DNA from: JANSWP01 sp041941305
Lineage (GTDB): Bacteria > Bacteroidota > Bacteroidia > Chitinophagales > Saprospiraceae
Direction of reading: 5' to 3'
NCBI GenBank assembly: GCA_041941305.1
Contig: JBGTQJ010000087.1
Location: 1-31,452, forward strand
DNA: 31,452 nucleotides
Part shown: one piece after another, positions 1 to 8,201 of the stretch
Position numbering within the stretch: the stretch's first letter is position 1
Layout of the letters: every line of letters starts with the position of its first letter
Made by a program: the position numbers and the translations under genes
The notes under the pieces: generated by a model
What the model was told of the DNA's origin: nothing
Database searches by the model: none
The model's input: only the letters and a program-made list of their open reading frames with translations

Positions 1-16
1 TGATTTAAGATGTAAT

Positions 17-43
17 CTGAAAATTCAGCTTGCCCCTTTGGGG
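17..43. terminator. hairpins downstream of porQ
   Basis: Two small perfect palindromes lie just past the porQ stop (porQ is on the minus strand): CTGAA-AA-TTCAG at 17-28 and CCCC-TTT-GGGG at 33-43. The second has the three-base loop seen in several other places in this window. No convincing U-run follows on the minus strand, so a terminator role is an inference. Confidence 0.3.
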
Positions 44-78
44 GGATGATTCATGTTTTATTTCAATCTGTGAGAAGG

Positions 79-1140
79 TTATTTTCGTTTTTTCCTTGTG
101 AATTCTTTCAAGTTGGTAGAAATGCTAAAATGATTGTTTCCTCCAGCTATATGTTGAAACGAACGACCATAATCAATCCTGAATCGATTGATTTTTAAGC
201 CAACTCCCAGAGAAAAACCATGTAAACTTCTCAAACTTCTAACTGCCAATTCCTTTCTGGTTAAATGGTTGTACCCCAGCCGCATTCTGAAATTTTCTTT
301 CTTGCCGAATAAAAACTCTCCATTAAAAATAAAATGGCGGAAAAGATTGTCTACAAAATCATTATCGGTATTCGAATTTTGTTCATCAATAAAGAAAAAG
401 GAATCGTTCGAAGCATCCGGATCATCGTACAGAATATTCCACTGCTGAAGGTTGTGATAGATTACAGAAAATCGGAATGGTAAGTGCCTGAGCTTTTTAG
501 AAATACCAATTTGTATTTCAAAGGGCATGGGCTCCCGATTATCAGGCGTATAGGTACTCAATTGGGTGCCTATATTCTTAAAGAGCAGGGTTACATTGAT
601 TTGAGAAGCGGTGTCGTGAAACATTGCTGCAATATCCCCCATCAAGCCAGTGGAATTGTAACTTTCAAAGCGAGAATTTACAAATTTTAGGTTGGCTCCA
701 ACAGAAAGCCGCTCATACAATTGTTTACCAGCACCAATTGTAATTGCCTGTTCGGCTGCATCAAAAGATCCTAGGGCTTGTCCAACCTCATCTGTGCGGA
801 TAAAATCCCCATAGGAAATATAATTGATGCCTGCATGGAAAGTCATATCCCATTTTTGGATATGTTGCCCAAAAGCAAAATAACCGTTTTTGATATCTGC
901 CAACCTGAAATTGTGATTGAAAGCGAGGCTATGATGCATTTGGGGATTGAGGGCAGCTGGATTGTGAAATGCCAGACTAACATCGTCATCCTTCACAGTA
1001 ATCAAATTACCTCCCAGTGCTGTGATGCGTGCATGAGGAGATAAATTTAAAAATTCATATACATTATCGCCACCGATGGGTTGTGCAGGCAAATACGAAA
1101 GGACACTTGTGAAAAGGAAAAAGAATAAAATTCGAGCCAT
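79..1140 (-). CDS. porQ: type IX secretion system protein PorQ
   Basis: A 353-aa outer-membrane beta-barrel protein of the PorQ family. In Porphyromonas, PorQ belongs to the T9SS cell-surface attachment complex (with PorU, PorV and PorZ), which processes and anchors secreted cargo on the outer membrane. Visible here are an N-terminal signal peptide (hydrophobic stretch ending near YLPAQ, residue about 20), then the family-like opening NVYEFLNLSPHARITALGG, and further on FHNPAALNP. The rest is alternating beta-strand sequence ending in a basic tail (EFTRKKRK). Length fits the family. The ATG start is directly followed by the signal peptide. It is monocistronic, with no other T9SS gene beside it, as is usual because por genes are scattered. 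A T9SS cargo remnant at 1792-2231 fits a genome that uses this system. Confident in family; molecular role taken from homologues. Confidence 0.9.
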   Translation of the reverse strand: MARILFFFLFTSVLSYLPAQPIGGDNVYEFLNLSPHARITALGGNLITVKDDDVSLAFHNPAALNPQMHHSLAFNHNFRLADIKNGYFAFGQHIQKWDMTFHAGINYISYGDFIRTDEVGQALGSFDAAEQAITIGAGKQLYERLSVGANLKFVNSRFESYNSTGLMGDIAAMFHDTASQINVTLLFKNIGTQLSTYTPDNREPMPFEIQIGISKKLRHLPFRFSVIYHNLQQWNILYDDPDASNDSFFFIDEQNSNTDNDFVDNLFRHFIFNGEFLFGKKENFRMRLGYNHLTRKELAVRSLRSLHGFSLGVGLKINRFRIDYGRSFQHIAGGNNHFSISTNLKEFTRKKRK

Positions 1141-1196
1141 AAAGTGCTGAGGTTCTGGTGGTAACCGCCCATTTTTTGAGCTGGTTTTGCTTCATG

Positions 1197-1224
1197 TTAG
1201 CCAGCCCATGGATTGGGCGGCTAA
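1197..1224. repeat. intergenic hairpin upstream of porQ
   Basis: Inverted repeat TTAGCC-A-GCCCA / TGGGCGGCTAA: an 11-bp stem with one bulged A and a five-base loop. It lies about 60 bp upstream of the porQ start, in the presumed promoter/leader region. Function unknown. Confidence 0.4.
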
Positions 1225-1509
1225 TGTGGAGCAAGCTTTTAAAAAATTACCTTACTTCAACTGCCAAAGTTGAGGGCTTATGTTGCTACTTTATAACTTT
1301 ATGATAATTGAGATTCGGTAAATCAATCACTAAGTCAGCAATGCGACGAATATACTATAGACTTTATTCGGTTGACGGTAAATCCCAAAGGGACTCCTTC
1401 GGATGCGGCGGACGGTTGACGGCTTTCCATTCAAAATCTTTTCAAATAAAGCCTAGTGTAGTTCCTGATTCTGGGTTTTTAATTCCTGACTAAGAACTCG
1501 GAACTGTCT
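1225..1509. other. intergenic stretch without a supported gene
   Basis: No credible gene was found. A 61-codon + strand frame (1308-1493) has repetitive, GC-shifted content and no recognisable features. The stretch includes the repeat at 1382-1403 and two GGTTGACGG words flanking it. Confidence 0.5.
1382..1403. repeat. triloop palindrome pair (intergenic copy)
   Basis: Two adjacent mini-palindromes: TCCC-AAA-GGGA (1383-1393) and TCC-TTC-GGA (1395-1403). The pattern ATCCCAAAGGGAnTCCTT recurs, with the reading frame kept, inside both HTCS receiver domains at 26164 and 30594, which suggests one dispersed repeat family. Confidence 0.5.
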
Positions 1510-1665
1510 TTACATTACGTTCAAAGCCTTGACCAGGTAGGTCAATGGAAAAGGCAAAACGAGCCAAAACCACTGGGGAACAAAAACAAGCAGAACCAAA
1601 GTAATAATAGCAGTCACCACAAAGAGTACCCAATCCATCATGGAAGAAGATTTTTCTGAAGCCAT
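1510..1665 (-). CDS. small hypothetical membrane protein (51 aa)
   Basis: A short frame from ATG (1665-1663) to TAA. The protein starts MASEKSSSMMDW, then runs through two closely spaced hydrophobic stretches, about residues 12-29 (VLFVVTAIITLVLLVFV) and 32-45 (FWLVLPFPLTYLV), separated by Pro-Gln. This looks like a small inner-membrane protein with a polar N-terminus and one long or two short membrane segments. I do not recognise a family. It stands alone between porQ and the T9SS remnant, with about 125 bp of AT-rich DNA upstream for a promoter. Clean codon use and the compact hydrophobic design favour a real gene, but without homologues this is only moderately sure. Confidence 0.5.
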   Translation of the reverse strand: MASEKSSSMMDWVLFVVTAIITLVLLVFVPQWFWLVLPFPLTYLVKALNVM

Positions 1666-1791
1666 GTCTATATCGTTTAAGAAAATAGATTTACGATTAT
1701 TATGCTCATCGTAGCTTCTATTTCTATCGTTTTTAAATTAGGGGGCAAAGCTAATAATCTCTTTGAATCAATTGTAATTTAATCTATACTT

Positions 1792-2231
1792 TTGGTTTCC
1801 CAGGGAGATTTTCATACAAGGAACAATTCCTATTTCATTGGAGAAGTAACTGCTGATAAGGAATATACCTGGAAAGTCGCTGCTTATCATAGCCACCATT
1901 TTTGCCCGATCTTTTCTGAGCTACCTGTTTTCACGGCAACGAATGTTTCATCAGTTAGTGAAATAAATGGATTGGTTAATTTTTCTGTATTCCCTAATCC
2001 CATTGGTTCAGAGTCTATGCTTCAGATACAAATGAATACAGAAAGAGTTTTGGATTTGCGTCTGGAAATATTTGATTTGGTGGGGCGAAAAGTATATAAG
2101 GAGGAAGTTTCTGCACTGTTTGGAAAACAGACATATGAGGTGGACCCAAAAAATATGGGGGCGGGATCTATTTTGTCACGATTGAAGGTAAAGAAGGCAG
2201 CGCCTTTGAGAAAATCATTATTGAGAAATAG
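1792..2231 (+). pseudogene. remnant of a T9SS-secreted protein (C-terminal sorting domain, frameshifted)
   Basis: The open frame here has no proper start and reads into prfC. Its first part (TADKEYTWKVAAY...LPVFTAT) looks like the end of a fibronectin-III-like repeat. Next comes a classic type A T9SS sorting domain: FSVFPNP, LEIFDLVGRKVYKEE, then QTYEVDPKNMGAG. At about 2160-2170 the frame is lost. Adding one base to the G-rich run restores the expected ending, GIYFVTIEGKEGSAF then EKIIIEK and a TAG stop at 2229-2231. So the piece is 5'-truncated and carries a one-base deletion near the end. The continuous frame into prfC is a by-product of that shift. A sequencing error could explain the frameshift but not the missing N-terminus. 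Confidence 0.75.
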
Positions 2232-2320
2232 GCAATTACTATCATCTTTAAATTATTTACCTTTGCGCCGTTTTTTGAAAAAGCAGTGCCCAATAGGCTT
2301 GCAAAGCTGCCTGCTGACCA

Positions 2321-2340
2321 CTGCCGACCGCCTACTGAAA
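2321..2340. repeat. 20-bp dispersed repeat, copy 1
   Basis: A 20-bp word ending CCTACTGAAA that ends four bases before the prfC ATG. A copy with one mismatch lies at 10880-10899, upstream of meaB. It probably belongs to a dispersed intergenic repeat. Confidence 0.45.
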
Positions 2341-2343
2341 TAC

Positions 2344-3924
2344 ATGACTTTTAAGGAAGAAATTAACAAGCGCAAAACTTTTGGAATCATCAGCCACCCG
2401 GATGCTGGAAAAACGACTTTAACAGAAAAGTTGCTTTTGTTTGGAGGTGCCATTCAAGTCGCAGGAGCTGTGAAATCAAATAAGATTAAGAAAACAGCGA
2501 CTTCCGATTTTATGGAGATTGAAAAACAAAGGGGGATTTCCGTAGCCACTTCTGTAATGGGTTTTAAGTATAAAGGCTTAAAAATCAATATTCTGGATAC
2601 GCCTGGTCACAAAGATTTTGCAGAAGATACTTATCGAACGTTGACTGCTGTGGATAGTGTGATTGTGGTGATTGATGTTGCAAAGGGAGTCGAGGAACAG
2701 ACTGAAAAATTGGTAGAAGTTTGCAAGATGCGCAAAACCCCAATTATCGTTTTTATTAACAAACTGGATAGGGAAGGAAAAGATAGCTTTGATTTGCTGG
2801 ATGAATTGGAGGAAAAACTGGGGCTCACCGTGCGCCCAATGAGTTGGCCAATTGGGATGGGACAGCGATTTCAGGGGGTTTACAATATGTTTGAAAAAAA
2901 GCTGGTATTGTTTCGCCCACATAGCAAGCAATCAGGTGAGGAATTGGTAGAAATTACGGATTTGGAAAGCGAGGAGTTGGAAAAACACATAGGAGAAACA
3001 GCGGCAAAAGAATTGAGGGAGGAAGTAACTATGGTGGATGAAATGTATATGGAATTTGATGAGGAATATTACGATGAAGGAGAATTGTCGCCTGTGTTTT
3101 TTGGCTCTGCTATTAATAATTTTGGTGTCAAGGAAATGCTGGACTGTTTTGTTGAAATTGCACCAACTCCGCTACCGCGACCTACGGAAGAACGGATGGT
3201 CGATCCATATGAAGATAAATTTTCGGGATTTGTATTTAAAATCCACGCCAACATGGATCCCCGTCATCGGGACCGAATTGCCTTTGTGCGGATTTGCTCG
3301 GGTAAATTTCAAAGAAATACGAATTACCTGCATGTGCGCCAAAACCGACAGATGAAATTTGCGAATCCAACCACCTTTATGGCTTCCAAGAAAAATGTGG
3401 TAGAAGTAGCCTATCCCGGGGATGTGGTTGGTTTGTACGATTCGGGAAATTTCAAAATTGGAGATTCGATTACTGAAGGAGAAGTACTACATTTCAAAGG
3501 CATTCCCAGTTTTTCACCCGAGCAATTCCGTTTTGTCAACAATGCCGATCCGATGAAGCAAAAGCAATTGCAAAAGGGTTTGGAGCAATTAATGGATGAA
3601 GGGGTAGCGCAATTGTTTACGAAAGAAAACAACAACCGAAAAATTATCGGTACGGTAGGTGCCTTGCAATTTGAAGTCATTCAATATCGCCTAAAGCATG
3701 AATATGGTGCATCCTGTACCTATGAACCAACCCGCTTGCACAAAGCCTGTTGGGTGACCTGTGATGATGATGCAGCCCTAAAGGAATTTATGACCCGCAG
3801 AAGGAATGATATCGCACGAGATAAACATGGCAATTTGGTATTTCTGGCAGAAAGTGCCTGGATGTTGAAGATGGCTCAGGAGAATCATGAGGAGGTACAA
3901 TTTCATTTTACGAGCGAGTTTTAA
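2344..3924 (+). CDS. prfC: peptide chain release factor 3 (RF3)
   Basis: A translational GTPase that recycles RF1/RF2 from the ribosome after termination; cytoplasmic. From ATG 2344 the protein is 526 aa, close to the usual RF3 length of about 530. The G domain shows the P-loop (HPDAGKTT, about residues 18-25), the switch I region with EKQRGISVATSV, G3 DTPGHKDF and G4 NKLDREGKD. The following domain II has FKIHANMDPRHRDRIAFVRI, typical of RF3. EF-G-type extra domains are absent, which separates it from FusA. The start was chosen because MTFKEEINKRKTFGIISHP matches the family N-terminus. The frame stays open to 1792 only because a frameshifted upstream remnant runs into it. The gene stands alone, with pdxA converging downstream. 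Confidence 0.95.
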   Translation: MTFKEEINKRKTFGIISHPDAGKTTLTEKLLLFGGAIQVAGAVKSNKIKKTATSDFMEIEKQRGISVATSVMGFKYKGLKINILDTPGHKDFAEDTYRTLTAVDSVIVVIDVAKGVEEQTEKLVEVCKMRKTPIIVFINKLDREGKDSFDLLDELEEKLGLTVRPMSWPIGMGQRFQGVYNMFEKKLVLFRPHSKQSGEELVEITDLESEELEKHIGETAAKELREEVTMVDEMYMEFDEEYYDEGELSPVFFGSAINNFGVKEMLDCFVEIAPTPLPRPTEERMVDPYEDKFSGFVFKIHANMDPRHRDRIAFVRICSGKFQRNTNYLHVRQNRQMKFANPTTFMASKKNVVEVAYPGDVVGLYDSGNFKIGDSITEGEVLHFKGIPSFSPEQFRFVNNADPMKQKQLQKGLEQLMDEGVAQLFTKENNNRKIIGTVGALQFEVIQYRLKHEYGASCTYEPTRLHKACWVTCDDDAALKEFMTRRRNDIARDKHGNLVFLAESAWMLKMAQENHEEVQFHFTSEF

Positions 3925-4040
3925 TTTGAATTCAATAAACAAAACAGTAATGAAAGATCGTAGCAGGGCTCTCCTATTGATTTTAGGAATCAAATAAAAA
4001 TTCAATTTCATCAAACTTTCACCAAAAACAAATTTAAAAA

Positions 4041-5138
4041 CTAGGCTTTTTCAGTTTGATCTTCTTCTAAGGTTGCGGGATCTTCATCTTCGACTTCGGT
4101 TTTGGTTTCTATTTTTACAATGGCATTTTCCCGCATTTCAAAATAGTCCTTTCGGTTTCTTGAAATATCCAAAGCCAAAAACATCGCATTGCGGAAAGAG
4201 GATGGATCTGCCGAATTTTTTCCTGCCAAATCATATGCGGTACCATGATCCGGAGAAGTGCGAATAAATGATAATCCTGCGGTAAAATTCACACCTTGTC
4301 CAAAGGAAAGGGTTTTGAAAGGAATCAAACCCTGGTCGTGGTACATGGCCAGTATGGCGTCGTATTTTGCATATTGACCTGAACCGAAAAACCCATCTGC
4401 AGGGAAAGGTCCCATGACGAGCATGCCCTTCTTTTTTAGCTCCACGATAGCGGGGCGAATGACTTTTTCTTCTTCATCCCCAAATATACTCTCGTCGCTG
4501 GCATGAGGATTTAAACCCAAAACTGCAATCGTCGGCTTGTCAATTCCAAAATCCTTTTTCAAAGTGTTTTCCAACACTCTCAATTTGGCAATGACCAATT
4601 CCTTTGTAATTTGACCAGCTACTTCTTTTAATGGCAAGTGGTTGGTTACCAACCCAATACGCAATTGGTCATTTACCATCATCATCATACTTTCTTTCTC
4701 CTCAAATTGCTTGGTGAGGTATTCCGTATGCCCGGGAAAAGGGAAATCTGCCAATTGCATGGCTTTTTTATTGATAGGGGCGGTTACAAGTGCATCCAGG
4801 ATGCCATGTTTGAGGTCTGAAGTTGCTTTTTCCAAAGAGAGGAAGGCATATTTGCCACCTTCTTCGGTTGCTTTGCCAAGCATGATATTGACGGTATCCT
4901 GCCAGCAATTGACCACATTGATTTTTTCTCGGTGGATGCGTTCCGTGCTTTTGAGGGGTTGAAAATGAAAATCATCAATCCCCGTAATATTTTTATGATA
5001 GGAAACGACTTTTGAAGAGCCGTAAATGATGGGAATACAAATTTCTCGAATTCTTTCGTGGTTCAAAGTCTTCAAAATTACTTCCAAACCAATTCCGTTT
5101 ATATCGCCGATACTAATCCCGATTTTTAATTTCTCCAT
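4041..5138 (-). CDS. pdxA: 4-hydroxythreonine-4-phosphate dehydrogenase
   Basis: An NAD-dependent oxidative decarboxylase of the DXP-dependent pyridoxal 5'-phosphate pathway. It converts 4-phosphooxy-L-threonine to the aminoketone used by PdxJ. The 365-aa protein opens with the family motif GISIGDINGIGLEV and carries TAPINKKA, FPGHTEYL, the metal-ligand histidine regions TNHLPL, GLNPHASD and AMYHDQG, then the C-terminal TSPDHGTAYDLAGK. The last 20 or so residues (ETKTEVEDEDPATLEEDQTE) form an acidic tail beyond the usual end of the enzyme. The start is an ATG followed directly by the conserved N-terminus. It converges with prfC and forms no operon with neighbours; upstream lies the inverted-repeat region 5196-5270. 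Confidence 0.95.
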   Translation of the reverse strand: MEKLKIGISIGDINGIGLEVILKTLNHERIREICIPIIYGSSKVVSYHKNITGIDDFHFQPLKSTERIHREKINVVNCWQDTVNIMLGKATEEGGKYAFLSLEKATSDLKHGILDALVTAPINKKAMQLADFPFPGHTEYLTKQFEEKESMMMMVNDQLRIGLVTNHLPLKEVAGQITKELVIAKLRVLENTLKKDFGIDKPTIAVLGLNPHASDESIFGDEEEKVIRPAIVELKKKGMLVMGPFPADGFFGSGQYAKYDAILAMYHDQGLIPFKTLSFGQGVNFTAGLSFIRTSPDHGTAYDLAGKNSADPSSFRNAMFLALDISRNRKDYFEMRENAIVKIETKTEVEDEDPATLEEDQTEKA

Positions 5139-5195
5139 TCTGCTTTCAGTGTTTTGGGCTGTTTTATGGTTTCCCTTGTTCCAAATGGTTTCAAT

Positions 5196-5270
5196 TTGTT
5201 CAAAGTTATTTAAAATGGTTTTATAAAATGCTTTGAACCATTTTTATTTATTTGAAACAACTTTGAACAA
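5196..5270. repeat. nested inverted repeat between pdxA and the M23 peptidase gene
   Basis: The outer arms TTGTTCAAAGTT (5196-5207) and AACTTTGAACAA (5259-5270) match perfectly over 12 bp. Inside them, AAAATGGTT (5212-5220) pairs with AACCATTTT (5236-5244). It lies between divergent genes, so it may act as an operator or a repeat rather than a terminator. The word GTTCAAAG also occurs in the weaker inverted repeat near 8979-9020. Confidence 0.55.
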
Positions 5271-5397
5271 TCTCTAACTACCTTTGAGCGAGCAGGGATT
5301 GAAAAAAGAGGTGCAAAAGTAAGGAAATGATTTGGGTTGGTCGAGGTGAATCTTGAATTGTTTGCTTGGTATATCTCTTATAAAAGTTTTCAAGCGC

Positions 5398-6093
5398 ATG
5401 AATTGGGTCATTTTTTCTAATTATCGAAATTTTAATAGCATCTATAGAATATCTGTTTTACTTGTGTTCATATTTACCTGTTGTTTCTCAAACAATGAAA
5501 ACAACCATTCAACCCTCGACAGCATTGAGGAAAGTATTGTCCCTAAAGATTCTACAAAGCCTATTACCAATTTAAAAGTATCCCAAGCAATCAACTATAA
5601 AAAAGAATACATTGCAGATGCCTTTGATTATCCAGTGGGAAAACCAGATGCAAAGGGTTACTACAATGCTCAACCGTTTGGAAAAAATGATCATTTAGGA
5701 GATGACTGGAATGCAGTGACCGGAGGAAATTCCGACCTGGGCGATCCAATTTATGCGATTGCCAATGGCTACGTGAGATTTGCCGAAGATGTAGGGGGCG
5801 GCTGGGGAAATGTCATTCGCATTTTGCATCAATTACCCAATGGCAAATTTTATGAATCCCTATATGCACATTGTGATGAGATCTTGATTGATTCAAAAGG
5901 TTATGTAAAAAGAGGGCAGCAAATCGGCACGATTGGCAATGCAGATGGCGCTTATTTGGCACATTTGCATTTCGAAATTCGGGAAGATATTGATTTGCCG
6001 ATTGGAGGAGGGTATTCGGAGGATGCTGCAGGTTATTTGGATCCTACGAAATTTATTGAGTCACATAGAAAAATAAAGAATCAGAAACAATGA
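5398..6093 (+). CDS. M23 family metallopeptidase (LytM-like)
   Basis: A 231-aa exported zinc peptidase, probably acting on peptidoglycan or another envelope peptide. After a hydrophobic segment (about residues 18-28) come two cysteines (TCC, residues 27-29), which could be a relaxed lipoprotein signal. A Ser/Asn-rich linker leads into the M23 domain at about 95-200. The zinc/catalytic set is intact: H99 and D103 (HLGDD), H158 (YAHCDE) and H189/H191 (HLHFEIR), with the typical GTIGNADG turn. A TTG at 5353 would add 15 residues; ATG 5398 gives a better signal sequence and was chosen. The stop overlaps the rsmA start by ATGA, so the two genes are very likely co-transcribed and translationally coupled. 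Confidence 0.85.
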   Translation: MNWVIFSNYRNFNSIYRISVLLVFIFTCCFSNNENNHSTLDSIEESIVPKDSTKPITNLKVSQAINYKKEYIADAFDYPVGKPDAKGYYNAQPFGKNDHLGDDWNAVTGGNSDLGDPIYAIANGYVRFAEDVGGGWGNVIRILHQLPNGKFYESLYAHCDEILIDSKGYVKRGQQIGTIGNADGAYLAHLHFEIREDIDLPIGGGYSEDAAGYLDPTKFIESHRKIKNQKQ

Positions 6094-6884
6094 AAGCCAA
6101 AAAATCATTCGGACAACACTTCCTGATCAATGAGGATATTTCCTACCAGATTGCCAATGCCTTGTCTTTGGTGGAGCGTTATGATAAAGTATTGGAAGTA
6201 GGTCCTGGTAAAGGCGTATTAACTAAATATTTGCTGCAAAAAGATTTTGACCTGATGGTAGTGGAAGCTGATCGGGATATGGTTTCGTATTTACACCTAA
6301 ATTATCCTGAGCTAAAAGATGCCATCATTCCTGCCGATTTTCTGAAACTGGATTTGAAACTGTTTTTCAAAGATGCTCCCTTTGCGCTAATTGGTAATTT
6401 CCCCTACAATATTTCCTCCCAAATCCTTTTCAAAATGTTGGAGTACCGCGATCAAATTCCGGAAATGGTGGGCATGTTCCAAAAAGAAGTGGCTGAGCGA
6501 GTCGTAGCTGGACCTGGCAATAAAACTTATGGGGTGATCAGTGTTTTGATTCAAGCCTGGTATGAAGGGGATGTGATTTTGAAGGTGCCTCCAGAAGATT
6601 TTAGCCCGCCCCCGAAAGTGCAATCTGCAGTGATTCGATTGACTCGAAAAGAGAATGCCGCCATTGATTGCGATGAGAGATTATTCAAACAAATTGTCAA
6701 GCAAGCCTTTTCTCAGCGACGGAAAATGTTGCGAAATACGATGAAGTCATTTTTGAAAGATAGTCCACGTTTGCAGGAAGCATTTTTTCAAAAAAGACCA
6801 GAACAGCTCTCAGTGGAAGATTTTGTACAGTTGACGAATTGGGTGGGGGAGCAAGAAAAGTACCACGGCTCTCCAGAGCCCTGA
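6090..6884 (+). CDS. rsmA: 16S rRNA dimethyladenosine transferase
   Basis: RsmA/KsgA uses S-adenosylmethionine to dimethylate two adjacent adenines in the 3' helix of 16S rRNA, a late step of small-subunit assembly. The 264-aa protein begins with the diagnostic KKSFGQHFLIN, has the SAM motif LEVGPGKGVLT, the acidic EADRDM, the catalytic GNFPYNISS and the C-terminal SQRRKMLRNT. Length fits. ATG 6090 overlaps the stop of the M23 peptidase gene, suggesting translational coupling. The last residues (YHGSPEP) are encoded inside the palindrome GGCTCTCCAGAGCC, so the 3' end seems to have been shaped by an inserted repeat. Confidence 0.95.
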   Translation: MKAKKSFGQHFLINEDISYQIANALSLVERYDKVLEVGPGKGVLTKYLLQKDFDLMVVEADRDMVSYLHLNYPELKDAIIPADFLKLDLKLFFKDAPFALIGNFPYNISSQILFKMLEYRDQIPEMVGMFQKEVAERVVAGPGNKTYGVISVLIQAWYEGDVILKVPPEDFSPPPKVQSAVIRLTRKENAAIDCDERLFKQIVKQAFSQRRKMLRNTMKSFLKDSPRLQEAFFQKRPEQLSVEDFVQLTNWVGEQEKYHGSPEP

Positions 6885-6960
6885 ATCATTCGAAGTCTAA
6901 ATGTTGAGCTTCTCCCTGGGTTTTGGAAAACCGTGTTTCGTTTTCCCGGCTCTGGAGAGC
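6867..6960. repeat. nested palindromes between rsmA and the DUF819 gene
   Basis: GGCTCT-CC-AGAGCC (6867-6880) is itself palindromic. It is also an inverted copy of GGCTCTGGAGAGC (6948-6960). Between them sits GGTTTT-GG-AAAACC (6919-6932). These genes converge, so the structure may serve as a two-way terminator or may be a repeat element. It covers the last codons of rsmA. Confidence 0.55.
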
Positions 6961-6970
6961 AGGGATACAG

Positions 6971-8146
6971 TCACTGCAACCAAAGCCCTATGGAAACACC
7001 CAGGAAGGTGCCTATCACATAACCCAATACGCCTATCAAAACGGCTGGCGTAATTGCTTTTTTCATATTCAACGAACCTGCAATCGGTGCAGAAATGGAA
7101 GGACCACCTACATTTGCTGCCGAGGCAACGATGATTTCTTTTAAACTGATTTTTAAGAATTTTCCACCAATCATGATGACAATGAAGTGAACCGCTAGGG
7201 TAATGATGCAAAAGAATAATACACTTGGGGCGGCAGAAAACATTTCCAGCAAATCGCAGGAAGCTCCAATGGTAGCAAGGAAAATAAACATCAGGAGCAT
7301 CCCCAAATCAAAAGCGGTGGCTTCGAGTTGTTCCAAATATTTAGGGAAAACATTGGCAATGACAACAATGAGTGCGGTAATTACGAGCAGGTCAATATTG
7401 ATGTTGAGGTTGAAAAGATTGGTAATCAATTCCGAAAACCAGAATCCAAGGGCACAGGTGATTCCAGAAATGGTGAGTGCTAAAGCCATTTTCTCCATTT
7501 GAAGACTTTGGATAGCTGATTTTGAATGCTCAGGGGAAACAACTTCTTCTATTTCCTCCTCTTCATATTTTGGATAATATTTCTGCAAGAATTTTAGCAA
7601 TGGAATTAGAAAAAGGAACATTACAAAAATGTTGGTGAACACATTATCCACCACTATCGTAGCTGAGAAAAGGGGGCTTTCCAGAAAATCCAAAGTAGCA
7701 CCAACCGACATGAAGTTCACACTGCCACCCGTATAGGTTCCAATAAATACACCTGCTAGTTTATATGCTTCCTCACCGATCCCGATCAAATAATAAGCAG
7801 CAATTGCCCCTAAAACCACACCTATTGAGCCAATCAGAAATATGAGGACCATCCGCCCGGATTCCTGTACAATTTTCTTCAAATTGACATTGAAAAGAAG
7901 CAAAGGGATAGAAATTGGAATGATGTAGTCAAATACAAAACCGTAGGTAGGGACGGGAACATCTGGATTGGTAGCTGAAGGCAAAACATTCAGGGTCACC
8001 AGAATTGCGGCGAAAAAAATGGTGACCAAGGCACCGGAAATCTGCTTGAACCATCCCTTTCGTTCGCCATAAATTCCAAAAGCAGAAGCGCCAGCGAGAA
8101 TCGTCCAAATAGCAAAATGGTTGTCAGGAGATAGTAGACTTTGCAT
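6971..8146 (-). CDS. DUF819 family integral membrane protein
   Basis: A 391-aa polytopic inner-membrane protein with about ten or more hydrophobic segments and almost no soluble domain. The exception is an acidic loop near the middle (KYYPKYEEEEIEEVVSPE), probably cytoplasmic. The DUF819 (YjcL-like) pattern is visible: GTYTGGSVNFMSVG in the first half and ASAANVGGPSISAPI in the second. These look like two related half-repeats with Gly/Ser/Asn-rich breaks, as in secondary transporters. The substrate is unknown and no neighbour points to one. ATG 8146 precedes the first hydrophobic helix. The gene converges with rsmA, and a GC-rich AAA-loop palindrome lies just upstream at 8174-8186. Confidence 0.85.
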   Translation of the reverse strand: MQSLLSPDNHFAIWTILAGASAFGIYGERKGWFKQISGALVTIFFAAILVTLNVLPSATNPDVPVPTYGFVFDYIIPISIPLLLFNVNLKKIVQESGRMVLIFLIGSIGVVLGAIAAYYLIGIGEEAYKLAGVFIGTYTGGSVNFMSVGATLDFLESPLFSATIVVDNVFTNIFVMFLFLIPLLKFLQKYYPKYEEEEIEEVVSPEHSKSAIQSLQMEKMALALTISGITCALGFWFSELITNLFNLNINIDLLVITALIVVIANVFPKYLEQLEATAFDLGMLLMFIFLATIGASCDLLEMFSAAPSVLFFCIITLAVHFIVIMIGGKFLKISLKEIIVASAANVGGPSISAPIAGSLNMKKAITPAVLIGVLGYVIGTFLGVSIGLWLQ

Positions 8147-8173
8147 TTAATAGGTTTTGAATACTGTGGCATC

Positions 8174-8186
8174 GCGCCAAAGGCGC
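8174..8186. repeat. triloop palindrome GCGCC-AAA-GGCGC
   Basis: A five-base-pair GC-rich palindrome with an AAA loop between two minus-strand genes, 28 bp upstream of the DUF819 start. Same design as the mini-palindromes at 33, 1383, 22366, 22450, 26164 and 30594. Confidence 0.45.
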
Positions 8187-8201
8187 CCGTCGCAGCAAGG
8201 G

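Noticed and set aside
1308..1493. Plus-strand frame of 61 codons
   Set aside because: It overlaps intergenic repeats, has no recognisable motif, and its composition follows the repeat words.
1792..3924. A single 710-aa fusion protein with an N-terminal secreted domain and RF3
   Set aside because: RF3 is cytoplasmic and complete from ATG 2344; the upstream part is a truncated, frameshifted T9SS sorting-domain remnant.
6897..7211. Minus-strand frame of 104 codons downstream of rsmA
   Set aside because: It overlaps the DUF819 gene on the same strand in another frame, and its His/Cys-rich composition is typical of an out-of-frame shadow.
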